Positions 47,290 to 55,729 of a stretch of DNA of 64,000 bases are shown here, piece after piece. Every line of letters begins with the position of its first letter. Within the stretch, counting starts at the first letter, position 1. The stretch is from Streptosporangium becharense. Lineage in GTDB: Bacteria > Actinomycetota > Actinomycetes > Streptosporangiales > Streptosporangiaceae. The notes under the pieces were generated by a model. It made no database searches. It was not told the DNA's origin and saw nothing but the letters and a program-made list of their open reading frames with translations. The position numbers and the translations under genes are program-made. The stretch spans positions 1,240,001-1,304,000 of the forward strand of contig NZ_JACHMP010000001.1 of NCBI RefSeq assembly GCF_014204985.1. The letters are read 5' to 3'.

Positions 47290-49014
47290 TCACCCGGACG
47301 GCGTCTCACCGAGCGGCACACGCCAGCACAGCGACGACCCTCCTTCGGGCCGGGGTTCGAACGCGAAGACGCCACCGAGGCTCTCGGCCCGCTCCTGGAG
47401 GTTGCGCAACCCGCTGCGGCGCCCGCCGGGGCGGGGGCCGACCCCGTTGTCCTCCACGACGAGGACCAGCTCACCGCCCTGGGCCTGCACGGTCACGTCC
47501 ACCCGGGAGGCGCGGGCGTGCCGGACGGCGTTGGACAGCGCCTCGCGCAGCACCGCGAGCAGGTGCTCGGCCAGCCGTGGCGGCACCTGGTTGTCCAGCT
47601 GCCCCTCCAGCTTCAGGCCCGGCATGAAGCCGAGATGGCCGCGGCCCGCCTCGACCAGTTCGACGATCTGCGCTCGCAAGCTGGGGGTCTCGGTGTCGCG
47701 CGGCGCCTGCAGGGCGAAGATGGTGGAGCGGATCTGCCGGATGGTCTCGTCCAGCTCGTCGATCGCGGTCTGCAGCCGGGAGGACGCCTCCGGGCGGTCC
47801 ACCAGCCGGACGGTGCTCATCAGCGTCATGGCCACCGCGAACAGGCGCTGGATGACCACGTCGTGCAGGTCCTTGGCGATGCGGTCGCGGTCTTCCAGCA
47901 GGCCGAGCCGCTCGGCGTCCTTGCGCCTCTCGGCCAGCTCCAGGGTGATGGCGGCCTGCCCCGCGAAGGCGTGCAGCATGCGCAGCTCGGCCTCGCTGAA
48001 CGGGAGCCGGCCGGAACGCTTGTTCAGCGTCAGCACGCCGCGGACGGTCCCGGCCGCGCCCAGCGGCACGGCCGCCGCAGGTCCGCCCCGGACGCCCCCG
48101 TTCTCCGCCTGCGAGCCGCCACCCCCCGCTGGGCCGGCGACCATGACGGGCTCGCCCCCGGTGAGGGCACGGCCGGCCAGGGTGTCCTCGACGACCGTCT
48201 CCGCGCGCTCGAACGGGCCGGTGTCCACCCCGTCCGCGCCGTCCACGTTCACCGTGATCAGGTGCTCGCGGGTGCGGTCGGGCAACAGGACGGCCGCCAC
48301 GTCGGCGTCGGCCATCTCGCGGGCCCGGCGCGCCATGAGCGTGAGCACCTCGCCGGGCTCCGCCCCGGACAGCAGGCTCGTGGTGATCTCCGAGGAGGCC
48401 CGCAGCCACGTCTCCCTGCGCCGCGTCTCCTCATACAGCCGGGCGTTCTCGATCGCGACACCGGCCGCGGTGGCCAGCGCCATGACGATCGCCTGGTCGT
48501 CCTCGTCGAACTCCCCGCCGCCCCGCTTCTCGGTCAGGTAGAGGTTGCCGAACACCTCGTCCCGCACCCGCAGCGGGACGCCCAGGAACGACCCCATCGG
48601 GGGGTGGCCGGGCGGGAAGCCGTAGGACTCGGGATGGTCGGAGATGCGCGTCAGCCGCAGCGGCACCGGCTCCTTGATGAGGAGGCCGAGCACTCCCAGC
48701 CCGTGCGGCCAGTGCTCGATCCGGGCGATCTCCTCCTCCGTGAGACCGACCGGGATGAACTGCACCAGGGTGTTCCCCTGCCCCACCACGCCCAGGGCTC
48801 CGTAGCCGGCGTCCACGAGCGTGGTGGCGGTCTGCACGATCCGCCGCAGGACGGTCTCCAGGTCCAGGTCGCTGCCCACCGAGACCACCGCGTCGAGCAG
48901 GGCGTGCACGCGGTCCCGGGTCGCCAGCACCGCTTCCAGGCGGAGCTGGAGCTCGGCGAGGAGTTCGTCCAGGCGCATGTTGGGCAGCAGCGGGCGGGCC
49001 TCATCGTGGGTCAC
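47290..49014 (-). CDS. DosS/DevS-like double-GAF sensor histidine kinase
   Basis: The 574-residue kinase resembles mycobacterial DosS. GAF-A (about 50-200) includes SYGFPPGHPPMGSFLGVP (His137); I recall the corresponding histidine as the haem ligand of DosS, which would make this an oxygen/NO/CO or redox sensor. GAF-B spans about 215-365. The HisKA_3 dimerisation domain has KDLHDVVIQRLF with phospho-acceptor His384, and the HATPase domain has EALSNAVRHA and DNGVGPRPGG. The GTG at 49014 precedes THDEARPLLPNMRLDELL. There is no adjacent response regulator. It is convergent with pflA. Confidence 0.9.
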   Translation of the reverse strand: MTHDEARPLLPNMRLDELLAELQLRLEAVLATRDRVHALLDAVVSVGSDLDLETVLRRIVQTATTLVDAGYGALGVVGQGNTLVQFIPVGLTEEEIARIEHWPHGLGVLGLLIKEPVPLRLTRISDHPESYGFPPGHPPMGSFLGVPLRVRDEVFGNLYLTEKRGGGEFDEDDQAIVMALATAAGVAIENARLYEETRRRETWLRASSEITTSLLSGAEPGEVLTLMARRAREMADADVAAVLLPDRTREHLITVNVDGADGVDTGPFERAETVVEDTLAGRALTGGEPVMVAGPAGGGGSQAENGGVRGGPAAAVPLGAAGTVRGVLTLNKRSGRLPFSEAELRMLHAFAGQAAITLELAERRKDAERLGLLEDRDRIAKDLHDVVIQRLFAVAMTLMSTVRLVDRPEASSRLQTAIDELDETIRQIRSTIFALQAPRDTETPSLRAQIVELVEAGRGHLGFMPGLKLEGQLDNQVPPRLAEHLLAVLREALSNAVRHARASRVDVTVQAQGGELVLVVEDNGVGPRPGGRRSGLRNLQERAESLGGVFAFEPRPEGGSSLCWRVPLGETPSG

Positions 49015-49094
49015 ATGGGCAGTCTGCCACCGCCCCGGCGCGGTTCCCACTCCGGTATGGGGCCGCGCCGGGCCGGTTCCCGGCCGGGACGGGG

Positions 49095-49925
49095 TCAGGA
49101 GAGCGCGCTGACCGGGACCTGGTCCATGTCGGCGAACGACTGGTTCTCCCCGGCCATCGCCCAGACGAACGCGTAGTTGCGGGTCCCCACCCCGAAGTGC
49201 ACCGACCAGCTCGGCGAGATCACCGCCTGCCGGTCCCGCAGCACCATGCTGCGCGTGCTGTCGGGCTGCCCCATCATGTGGACGATGCGGTCCTCGCTGG
49301 GGAGGTCGAAGTACAGGTAGACCTCGGTGCGCCGGTCGTGGACGTGGGGCGGCATGCTGTTCCACACGCTGCCCGGTTCGAGCACCGTGATCCCCAGGAC
49401 CAGCTGGGAGCTCGGCACGCCGTCGGCGTGGACGTGCTTGTAGATGACCCTCCGGTTCGCGGTCTCCTGCGCTCCGGCCTCGGTGCGGTGCGCCTGGTCC
49501 AGGGGGACGAGCGTGGTCGGGTGGGCGGCGTGCGAGAGCGCCGACACGAGGTAGAACACCGCGTCCCCGGTCGTCTCCGCGCCGAACACGACGTCGCGCG
49601 CACCCCGGCCCACGTAGAGGACGTCCATGTGGGCCAGGTCGTACCGGTGCCCGTCGACCTCGACGTGCCCCGCCCGGCCGACGCACACCACGGCGAGTTC
49701 ACGCCGTTCGCAGAAGTGCTCGGCCCGGAGCGGGCCGGCGGACTCCAGCCGCAGCGGCCGGCCGGCCACGGGGACGGCGCCGCCGACGACCATCCGGTCC
49801 TCGTGGGAGTAGAGCAGGGATACCTCACCCTCGACGAACAGGTCGTCGACCACGAAACGGTCGCGGAGCCGGTCGCTGTCCAGCCCTTCCAGCTCTGACG
49901 GGTGGGTGGCGTGACGGACCTTCAT
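49095..49925 (-). CDS. kduI: 5-keto 4-deoxyuronate isomerase KduI
   Basis: Isomerises 5-keto-4-deoxyuronate to 2,5-diketo-3-deoxygluconate in breakdown of pectin or other uronate polymers. The 276-residue double-cupin protein shows the family zinc-site segment NSMPPHVHDRRTEVYLYFDL and the N-terminal MKVRHATHP...FVVDDLF pattern. The ATG is followed immediately by typical KduI sequence. It is the last gene of the minus-strand uronate cluster, separated from the upstream dehydrogenase by a tandem-repeat spacer of about 240 bases, and abuts the histidine kinase gene (80-base gap). Confidence 0.94.
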   Translation of the reverse strand: MKVRHATHPSELEGLDSDRLRDRFVVDDLFVEGEVSLLYSHEDRMVVGGAVPVAGRPLRLESAGPLRAEHFCERRELAVVCVGRAGHVEVDGHRYDLAHMDVLYVGRGARDVVFGAETTGDAVFYLVSALSHAAHPTTLVPLDQAHRTEAGAQETANRRVIYKHVHADGVPSSQLVLGITVLEPGSVWNSMPPHVHDRRTEVYLYFDLPSEDRIVHMMGQPDSTRSMVLRDRQAVISPSWSVHFGVGTRNYAFVWAMAGENQSFADMDQVPVSALS

Positions 49926-49951
49926 GGCGGCGGTTGCCTTTCTCAGCGGTA

Positions 49952-50150
49952 CCCGGCGGCGTGGGCGGTCTGGCCGACGCCCGGCGGTGTGGACGACCTG
50001 AGCCGACGCTCAGGGATATGGGCGACCTGAGCCGGAGCTCAGGGGTGCGAACGGCCCGAGCCGGTGCTCGGGGAGTGGGACGACCTGGACCGACTCTCGG
50101 AGGTGCGGGCGGTCTGAGCCGGAGCCCGGCGGCGTGGAACGCCGAGCGGG
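49952..50150. repeat. 29-bp degenerate tandem repeat, about six to seven copies
   Basis: Units begin at 49952 (28 bp), 49980, 50009, 50038, 50067, 50096 and 50125 (partial). They share a CCCGG/CTCGG start, GG(C/A)CGxCCTGAGCCG in the middle and a final (A/C)CG or GAG. There are no intervening unique sequences. The array fills the space between a dehydrogenase stop and the kduI start, where the kduI ribosome-binding region should lie. Confidence 0.75.
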
Positions 50151-50163
50151 GCGGCCCACGCCG

Positions 50164-51120
50164 TCAGGAGACGACGTTGGTCGGGGTGCCCGCGGCGAAG
50201 TTGACGATGTTCTCGCCGGCCAGCCGGAAGACGTCGTCGGCCTCGTCGGTGTGGAACCCGACGTGGGGGGTCAGCACGATGTTCCCCGCCCCGGGGATCG
50301 TCTCCGGCTCGGGCGGTTCCCGGTCGAAGACGTCGAGACCGAGGCCGAAGATCCTCCCGTTCCCGGCGAGTTCGACCGCGTACGCGGTGTCGAGGATCTC
50401 CGCGCGTGCGGTGTTGACGAGGATCGCGTCGGACGGCAGCAGGTCGAGCAGGGCCCTGCCGACGAGACGGTCGGTGTCGGGGGTGTGGGCCAGGTGCAGT
50501 GACACCACGGAGCAGGACCGGAACAGCTCATCCAGGTCGGCGTACCGGGCGCCGAGCTCCAGGTCCCGTTCGGGCGAACGGGACCTGGACCAGTACACCG
50601 GGGTCATGCCCAGCCCGCGGGCGAGCCCGATGACCCGCGAGCCGATGGCGCCGGCGCCGACGACCCCGAACCGGCGGCCGGCGAGCTTCAGGCCCTGGTG
50701 CTTGGCCCACCGCCCCGAGCGCACGATGCCGTCGCCCTCCACCACGCGCCTGGCGACGGCGAGGGTCAGCGCGATCGTGTGCTCGGCGACGCTGGCGGAG
50801 GCGAAGTCCGGGACGTTGGTGACGGCGGCTCCCGTCTCCGCGGCCTCGGCCATGTTGACGAACCGGCGTGCGCCAGTCCCCACGAAGCTCACCAGCCGCA
50901 GGCCCGGGTTCGCGCGGAGCAGTCCGTCCGGGACCGGGCCCTGGTCGCCGACGACGTACAGCGCGTCGTACCCGGCGGCCCGGGAGATCGCGGCCGGGAC
51001 GTCGTCGAACCTCTCCTCGAACCAGTCGAACGTGTGGCCGGCGGCGGCGAGGGGACGGGCCACGTCCCTGTCCACGATGTCGCGGTACTGCGCTTCGCCG
51101 TCGATGCAGACAATCCTCAT
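50164..51120 (-). CDS. D-2-hydroxyacid dehydrogenase (NAD-dependent)
   Basis: The 318-residue oxidoreductase reduces 2-keto acids or oxidises D-2-hydroxy acids. The dinucleotide motif is GVVGAGAIGSRVIG (about 150-163), and the catalytic Arg, Glu and His fall in NTARAEI, DVFDREPP and LTPHVGFHTDEA. The ATG starts at MRIVCID. It follows the solute-binding protein gene by 46 bases and precedes the repeat array and kduI. In a uronate pathway it might act on a keto-deoxy sugar acid, but the substrate is not readable from sequence. Confidence 0.88.
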   Translation of the reverse strand: MRIVCIDGEAQYRDIVDRDVARPLAAAGHTFDWFEERFDDVPAAISRAAGYDALYVVGDQGPVPDGLLRANPGLRLVSFVGTGARRFVNMAEAAETGAAVTNVPDFASASVAEHTIALTLAVARRVVEGDGIVRSGRWAKHQGLKLAGRRFGVVGAGAIGSRVIGLARGLGMTPVYWSRSRSPERDLELGARYADLDELFRSCSVVSLHLAHTPDTDRLVGRALLDLLPSDAILVNTARAEILDTAYAVELAGNGRIFGLGLDVFDREPPEPETIPGAGNIVLTPHVGFHTDEADDVFRLAGENIVNFAAGTPTNVVS

Positions 51121-51166
51121 GCTGAGACCTCGGCTGTCGGGCGGGATGTGGGCGTGTGGTGCGGGA

Positions 51167-52267
51167 TCACTTTCCGACCCAGCGGTTGAACCGGTCGACG
51201 ATCTGGGTCAGGTTCTTCTGGTAGTAGACGCCGTCCTGCTTGACCGCGGACCTGACGTTGTCCCCGAGCGGCAGGTAGGGCTGGATGTCCTGGGGGTAGG
51301 CGCTCGGGTCCGCTCCCTTGACCGCGGCGGGGATCGGCGTCGGGATCTTGGAGGCGAAGGCGATCTGGCCGGCCTCGTCGTTGATGACGTCGGCGATCAG
51401 CTGCTGGGCCGCGGCGGCGTTCGGCGCGCCGGCCGGGACGGCCCACACGCTGTTCGAGTAGCCGCCGTCCTTCCAGCTGATCGCCATCGGGAACCCGGCG
51501 CGCTTGGCGACCAGCGCACGGTTGGCCCAGAGGATCCCGATGTCGCACGAACCGTTCTCGAAGTTGGCGATGGAGTCGGCACCGCTCGACCACCAGGTGA
51601 TGTCGTTCTTGATCCCGTCCAGCTTCTTCAGCGCCCGCTCGACGTCCAGCGGGTACAGCTTGTCCGCGGTGACCCCGTCGGCGAGCAGCGCCGCCTCCAG
51701 GGTCCAGCCGTACTGGGGGTTGTTGAAGAAGCAGCGCTTGCCCGGGAACTTGGCGACGTCGAACAGGTCGGCGACCGACGACGGCTGCGCGTCCGCCGGA
51801 TAGGCCTTCTCGTCCCACGCCAGCACCATGCCGAACGTGCCGACCTGGACCCCGTACTTGTCGTACGACCCGGACTCCAGCTTGTCGACGGGCACCACGG
51901 ACGTGTCGAGCTCGGCGAGGTATCCCTTCTCGGCCGCCGCGGCCGCGTCGCCGACGGTCGGCAGGAACACCAGGCTCCACGGCACCTGCTTGGCCTCGGC
52001 GGCGGCGATGAACTTGGTCGAGGCCTCGTTGTAGTCGTCCGAGACGGTGACGCCCGTCTTCTTGGTGAAGTTGGCGAACAGCGTGGCCGACAACTCGGTC
52101 CACACCTCGCCGCCGCTCGTGTCGTAGAACATGATGTCGCCGCCGATCGCGCCGGTGCCCGCGGACGTCGATCCGTCCGCGCCGCCGCTCTCGCCCGAAC
52201 ACGCGGTGAGGGCCAGCACGGACGCCACGGCCGCGGTCAGCGTCAGTCTCATGCGGGATGTGCTCAT
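51167..52267 (-). CDS. ABC transporter substrate-binding lipoprotein (POPT family)
   Basis: The 366-residue lipoprotein has a signal peptide ending at a LTACSGE lipobox (Cys23) and a periplasmic-binding-protein type II fold like spermidine/putrescine or Fe3+-type binders. Segments such as GDIMFYDTSGG, SCDIGILWANRALVAKR and VPAGAPNAAAAQQLI support this. The start ATG follows GGAGACATCACC. It belongs with the downstream-numbered ATPase and fused-permease genes, upstream of it in the same transcript. A uronate or other acidic ligand is suggested only by the surrounding kdu genes. Confidence 0.87.
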   Translation of the reverse strand: MSTSRMRLTLTAAVASVLALTACSGESGGADGSTSAGTGAIGGDIMFYDTSGGEVWTELSATLFANFTKKTGVTVSDDYNEASTKFIAAAEAKQVPWSLVFLPTVGDAAAAAEKGYLAELDTSVVPVDKLESGSYDKYGVQVGTFGMVLAWDEKAYPADAQPSSVADLFDVAKFPGKRCFFNNPQYGWTLEAALLADGVTADKLYPLDVERALKKLDGIKNDITWWSSGADSIANFENGSCDIGILWANRALVAKRAGFPMAISWKDGGYSNSVWAVPAGAPNAAAAQQLIADVINDEAGQIAFASKIPTPIPAAVKGADPSAYPQDIQPYLPLGDNVRSAVKQDGVYYQKNLTQIVDRFNRWVGK

Positions 52268-52369
52268 GGTGATGTCTCCTGTCGCTCTGGAGAAGAGGAG
52301 GACCTGGGGGAAGGGAGAACTCGGAGGGAGAACTGGAAGAGGAGGTGCGGGAAAGAGGAGAGGGGACGG

Positions 52370-52432
52370 CTCGCGTCCCGGTCGGCGCGGCTCACGTGTC
52401 AGTCGGCGTGGCTCGCGTCCCGGTCGGTGCGG
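52370..52432. repeat. Three 21-bp tandem repeats spanning the ATPase stop codon
   Basis: Units at 52370, 52391 and 52412 (CTCGCGTCCCGGTCGGCGCGG type) run from inside the last codons of the transporter ATPase to beyond its stop. Because 21 is a multiple of three, they encode a seven-residue repeat (RTDRDAS-like) in the protein tail. A purine-rich stretch (52289-52369) follows towards the binding-protein gene. Confidence 0.7.
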
Positions 52433-53568
52433 CCCGTGCTCCGGTCACCGTGCGGGACCACGGCGGCCTGGCCGTCGCGGACGCACATCTGGACCCGGTC
52501 GCCGACGAGCGGATGCTCCCCGGCGGGGTCGACGGCGGCGTGGTAGACGCGCTCCCCCGCCCGGAGGGTGATGGCGTGTCGCTGCCCGAGGAACCGGGAG
52601 GCGGTCACCTCGGCCGGGCCGAGCACGCCGAGCCCGGGCGGCGGTACGGTTCCGGCTTCGACGATGACCATCTGCTCCGGCCGCACCGCGCAGTGCACGG
52701 CGCCGGAGGTGATCGCGCTGTCGGGAGGCAGGCAGACCACCGTCCCGCCCCCGACGGCGACGACGGTGTCCGGGCCCCCGTCGACGAGGTGGCCGTCGAA
52801 GAGGTTCGTCTCGCCGAGGAACCGGGCGACGAACCGGTCGGCCGGCCGCCGGTACAGGGCCTCCGGCGTCCCGGTCTGCCGGATCGCCCCCGCGTCCATG
52901 ACCGCCATCCGGTCCGAGAGCAGGAACGCCTCGTCCTGGTCGTGGGTCACGTAGATCGCGGTGGTCTCGGCCTCCTGCTGGATTCTCCGCACCTCCGCGC
53001 CGAGCTCCTGCCGCAGGCGCCGGTCGAGGGCACCCAGCGGTTCGTCCAGCAGCAGCACCCGGGGACGCTGGGCGAGCGCCCGGCCGAGGGCGACCCGCTG
53101 TTGCTGGCCGCCGCTCAGCTCGCCGGGGTGCCGGTCGCCGAAGCCCCCGAGCGCCACGAGTTCGAGGATCTCGGTGACCCGCCGCCGCCGGGCGGCCGGG
53201 TCGATCTTCCGCACCCGGAGCCCGAACTCGATGTTCTCCGCCACGGTGAGGTGCGGGAAGAGCGCGTAGTTCTGGAACACGAAGCCGATGTCGCGTTTCT
53301 GCGGCGGCAGGCCGGTCACGTCCTGGCCGTCGAGGTGGATCCGCCCGGAGCCGGGTTCGAGCAGGCCGCCGATCAGGCGCAGCAGCGTGGTCTTTCCCGA
53401 TCCGCTCGGTCCCAGCAGGGTGAAGAACTCCCCCGCCTCGACGTGCAGGTCGACTTCGTCCAGGGCGGTGACCCCGCCGTAGGCGAGCCTGATCGCCTCC
53501 GCCCGGACCTCCCCCCGCCGTACCGGCGTGGTCACGTCGCCCGGACGCGTTCGCACTGCGGATCTCAT
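52399..53568 (-). CDS. ABC transporter ATP-binding protein (PotA-like)
   Basis: Energises the importer. The 389 residues contain Walker A (GPSGSGKTTLLR), the Q-loop (VFQNYALFPHLTV), the signature LSGGQQQRVALGRALA, Walker B (VLLLDEPLGALD) and the switch His in VTHDQDEA. A C-terminal TOBE/OB domain follows (about 290-370). The start ATG overlaps the fused permease stop in ATGA and follows GGAGGTACCTC. The tail is repetitive and encoded by 21-bp tandem repeats. Similarity to PotA/FbpC-type ATPases fits the rest of the transporter. Confidence 0.94.
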   Translation of the reverse strand: MRSAVRTRPGDVTTPVRRGEVRAEAIRLAYGGVTALDEVDLHVEAGEFFTLLGPSGSGKTTLLRLIGGLLEPGSGRIHLDGQDVTGLPPQKRDIGFVFQNYALFPHLTVAENIEFGLRVRKIDPAARRRRVTEILELVALGGFGDRHPGELSGGQQQRVALGRALAQRPRVLLLDEPLGALDRRLRQELGAEVRRIQQEAETTAIYVTHDQDEAFLLSDRMAVMDAGAIRQTGTPEALYRRPADRFVARFLGETNLFDGHLVDGGPDTVVAVGGGTVVCLPPDSAITSGAVHCAVRPEQMVIVEAGTVPPPGLGVLGPAEVTASRFLGQRHAITLRAGERVYHAAVDPAGEHPLVGDRVQMCVRDGQAAVVPHGDRSTGRTDRDASHAD

Positions 53569-55331
53569 GAGGTACCTCCACCCTGGGCCTGACGGCGACG
53601 ACGGACACGAGTAATCAGGACCACCACGACGACGGCCACGATCAGCATCGAGGCGACCGCCGGGACGGTGGGGACGATCCCGCTCTCCAGGTACTGGTAG
53701 ATGGTGACCGGGAGGGTCTTGTCCGGCCCCGTCTGCAGGAACAGGGCGAGGACGACCTCGTCCCAGGAGGTCACGAAGGCGACGGCGGCCGCCCCGACGA
53801 CCGCGGGCAGCGCCCGGCGCACCACGATCGTCCAGTAGGTCCTGGTGCGGGAGGCGCCGAGGGTCCAGGCCGCCTGCTCCAGTGACCGGTCCGCCGCCGA
53901 CAGCGCGGTGTTGACGACGGCGAAGGAGAGGGGGAAGGCGATGACCGTGTGGGCGAGGACGAGCCCCACCGTGGTCCCGGCCAGTCCGAGCCGGAGCTCG
54001 ACGTCGTAGATCCCGATCGCCAGCAGGATCGCGGGGGTGATGATCGGGGCGAACGCCAGCGCCTGGATCAGGGCCCGGCCGGCCGCCGACCGGGTGCGCT
54101 GCGTCAGCCGTGACAGCGACAGCGCGATGACCAGCGACAGGAGCGCCGTGCCGATCCCGACGACCAGGCTCCGCAGCAGTGGAACGGTCCAGGTCCTGCC
54201 CTCGAACGCCTTGCCGTACCAGTCGAGGGTGAACCCGCGGGGCGGGAACACGACGGTCGAGGTCTCGCCGACGGACATCGGGAAGACGAGGAGGACCGGG
54301 GCCATCAGCACCAGCAGCGTCACCGCGGTCACCGCGGCGGCCGCGATCATGCCCGCGCTCCACCGGAACGGCTCCGCGGCGCTGACCCCCTTGGCCTGGG
54401 TCGCCATGGCGGCACCCGGATCCATCCGCCCGGTGATCCGCACGATCCCGGCGTAGAGCACCAGGGTCACCGCGAGCAGCAGCACGCCCATGGCGCTGGC
54501 GACGCCCCACTGGAAGATGTCGATCTGCTGCTGGATGTACGTCGAGATCGTCGACTGGCGCGGCCCGCCCAAGATGGCGGGCACGATGAAGAAGCTCAGG
54601 CCCAGGATGAAGACCAGCAGCGTGCCGCTGACCAGCGAGGGCCGGATCTGCGGGAGGTAGACGCGCCGCAGCGCGTGGCCGTGTGAGGCGCCCATCGTCT
54701 TGGCCGCCAGCATGAGGTTGCCGTCGACCGCCGACATCCCGGAGTACAGGATCAGGATCATGTACGGCAGCAGGTAGCAGGTCGTGCCGACCAGCGTCCC
54801 GCCGAAGCTGTGCAGCAGGGAGAGCTCCCCCAGCCCCAGCGCCTGGCTCGTCTCGTTCACCACCCCGTTGGGGCTGAGCAACGCGGTCAGGGCGAACAGG
54901 CGGACGACGATCGACACCCAGAACGGGATCAGCACGAGCAGCAGCAGCACTCCGGCCACCCGGCGGGGCAGCCGGGACAGGAAGTACGCCACCGGCAGGG
55001 CCACCAGCACGGTCAGCAGGGTCGAGCCGACGGCGAGCAGGACCGTGCGCCACTCGATGAGGAGCAGGAAGTCGTCCTGGAACAGGCTGGCGTAGTTGGC
55101 CAGTGAGAACCCGAGGTTCCCGTAGTCCAGGGAGCCGGTCTCGCTGAGGCTGCGCAGCACGACGTTCGCCAGCGGCCAGGCGTACAGGAGGGTGAACAGG
55201 ATCGCGAAGGGCACCGCGATGAGGCCGTAGGACACCCCGTCCCGCACGCGCCGGTACCCCGGCCGGGTCCCGGGTCCGCCGGCGGGGGCCGCCGGCGTCC
55301 CGGGGGCACGCGGCGGGGCGTCGACGCTCAT
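53565..55331 (-). CDS. Fused two-domain ABC permease (PotB-PotC type)
   Basis: The 588-residue integral membrane protein contains two complete permease domains in one chain. The first (about 30-300) has the EAA-type loop KTMGASHGHALRRVYLPQIRPSL, and the second (about 330-585) has the loop WTLGASRTRTYWTIVVRRALPAV. These are normally two separate proteins (PotB and PotC). The ATG at 55331 overlaps the stop of the upstream cupin gene in ATGA; an in-frame start at 55415 is unlikely. It forms an importer with the ATPase and the binding lipoprotein. The fusion fixes a 1:1 heterodimer. Confidence 0.92.
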   Translation of the reverse strand: MSVDAPPRAPGTPAAPAGGPGTRPGYRRVRDGVSYGLIAVPFAILFTLLYAWPLANVVLRSLSETGSLDYGNLGFSLANYASLFQDDFLLLIEWRTVLLAVGSTLLTVLVALPVAYFLSRLPRRVAGVLLLLVLIPFWVSIVVRLFALTALLSPNGVVNETSQALGLGELSLLHSFGGTLVGTTCYLLPYMILILYSGMSAVDGNLMLAAKTMGASHGHALRRVYLPQIRPSLVSGTLLVFILGLSFFIVPAILGGPRQSTISTYIQQQIDIFQWGVASAMGVLLLAVTLVLYAGIVRITGRMDPGAAMATQAKGVSAAEPFRWSAGMIAAAAVTAVTLLVLMAPVLLVFPMSVGETSTVVFPPRGFTLDWYGKAFEGRTWTVPLLRSLVVGIGTALLSLVIALSLSRLTQRTRSAAGRALIQALAFAPIITPAILLAIGIYDVELRLGLAGTTVGLVLAHTVIAFPLSFAVVNTALSAADRSLEQAAWTLGASRTRTYWTIVVRRALPAVVGAAAVAFVTSWDEVVLALFLQTGPDKTLPVTIYQYLESGIVPTVPAVASMLIVAVVVVVLITRVRRRRQAQGGGTS

Positions 55332-55729
55332 GCGTCCTCCGGGGTGGCCGCCGTCACGCGGCAGATCGTGTAGATCTTGCGGACGGTCGAGGTCACGGTC
55401 CACCGGCCCGTCCACCCCTCCGGCAGGATGACCGTCACGCCCGGGCGGATGTCGGAGTGCGTGCCGTCGGCGTGGTCGAGGCGTCCCTCCCCGGAGAGGA
55501 AGTGCATGATCTCCGAGCAGCCGGCCTTGCGGGAGTCGAACACGCCGGGGGTGACCTCCCAGACGCCGACCTCGACCTCCGGCGACTCGTGGAGCACGTG
55601 CTCGGCCGTCCGCGGATCGCCCGAGACGACGACCTGGGGGCTGCCGGTGGGGGTGAGGGGGAGGTCGCGCGCGTCGTGGTCGTCGATACCGACCGGTGCG
55701 GGGACGGCGTTCTCGATGGGGGCGGTCAT
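55328..55729 (-). CDS. Cupin domain protein (DUF861/EutQ-like)
   Basis: The 133-residue single-domain cupin of the DUF861 type is related to ureidoglycine aminohydrolase-like and EutQ-like proteins. The core is VWEVTPGVFDSRKAGCSEIMHFLSG followed by PGVTVILPEGWTGRWTV. The usual first-motif histidines are largely replaced, so metal binding is uncertain. Both ends overlap neighbours by four bases (ATGA with the dehydrogenase upstream and the permease downstream), so it is tightly coupled to them. Its role in the pathway is unknown. Confidence 0.83.
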   Translation of the reverse strand: MTAPIENAVPAPVGIDDHDARDLPLTPTGSPQVVVSGDPRTAEHVLHESPEVEVGVWEVTPGVFDSRKAGCSEIMHFLSGEGRLDHADGTHSDIRPGVTVILPEGWTGRWTVTSTVRKIYTICRVTAATPEDA

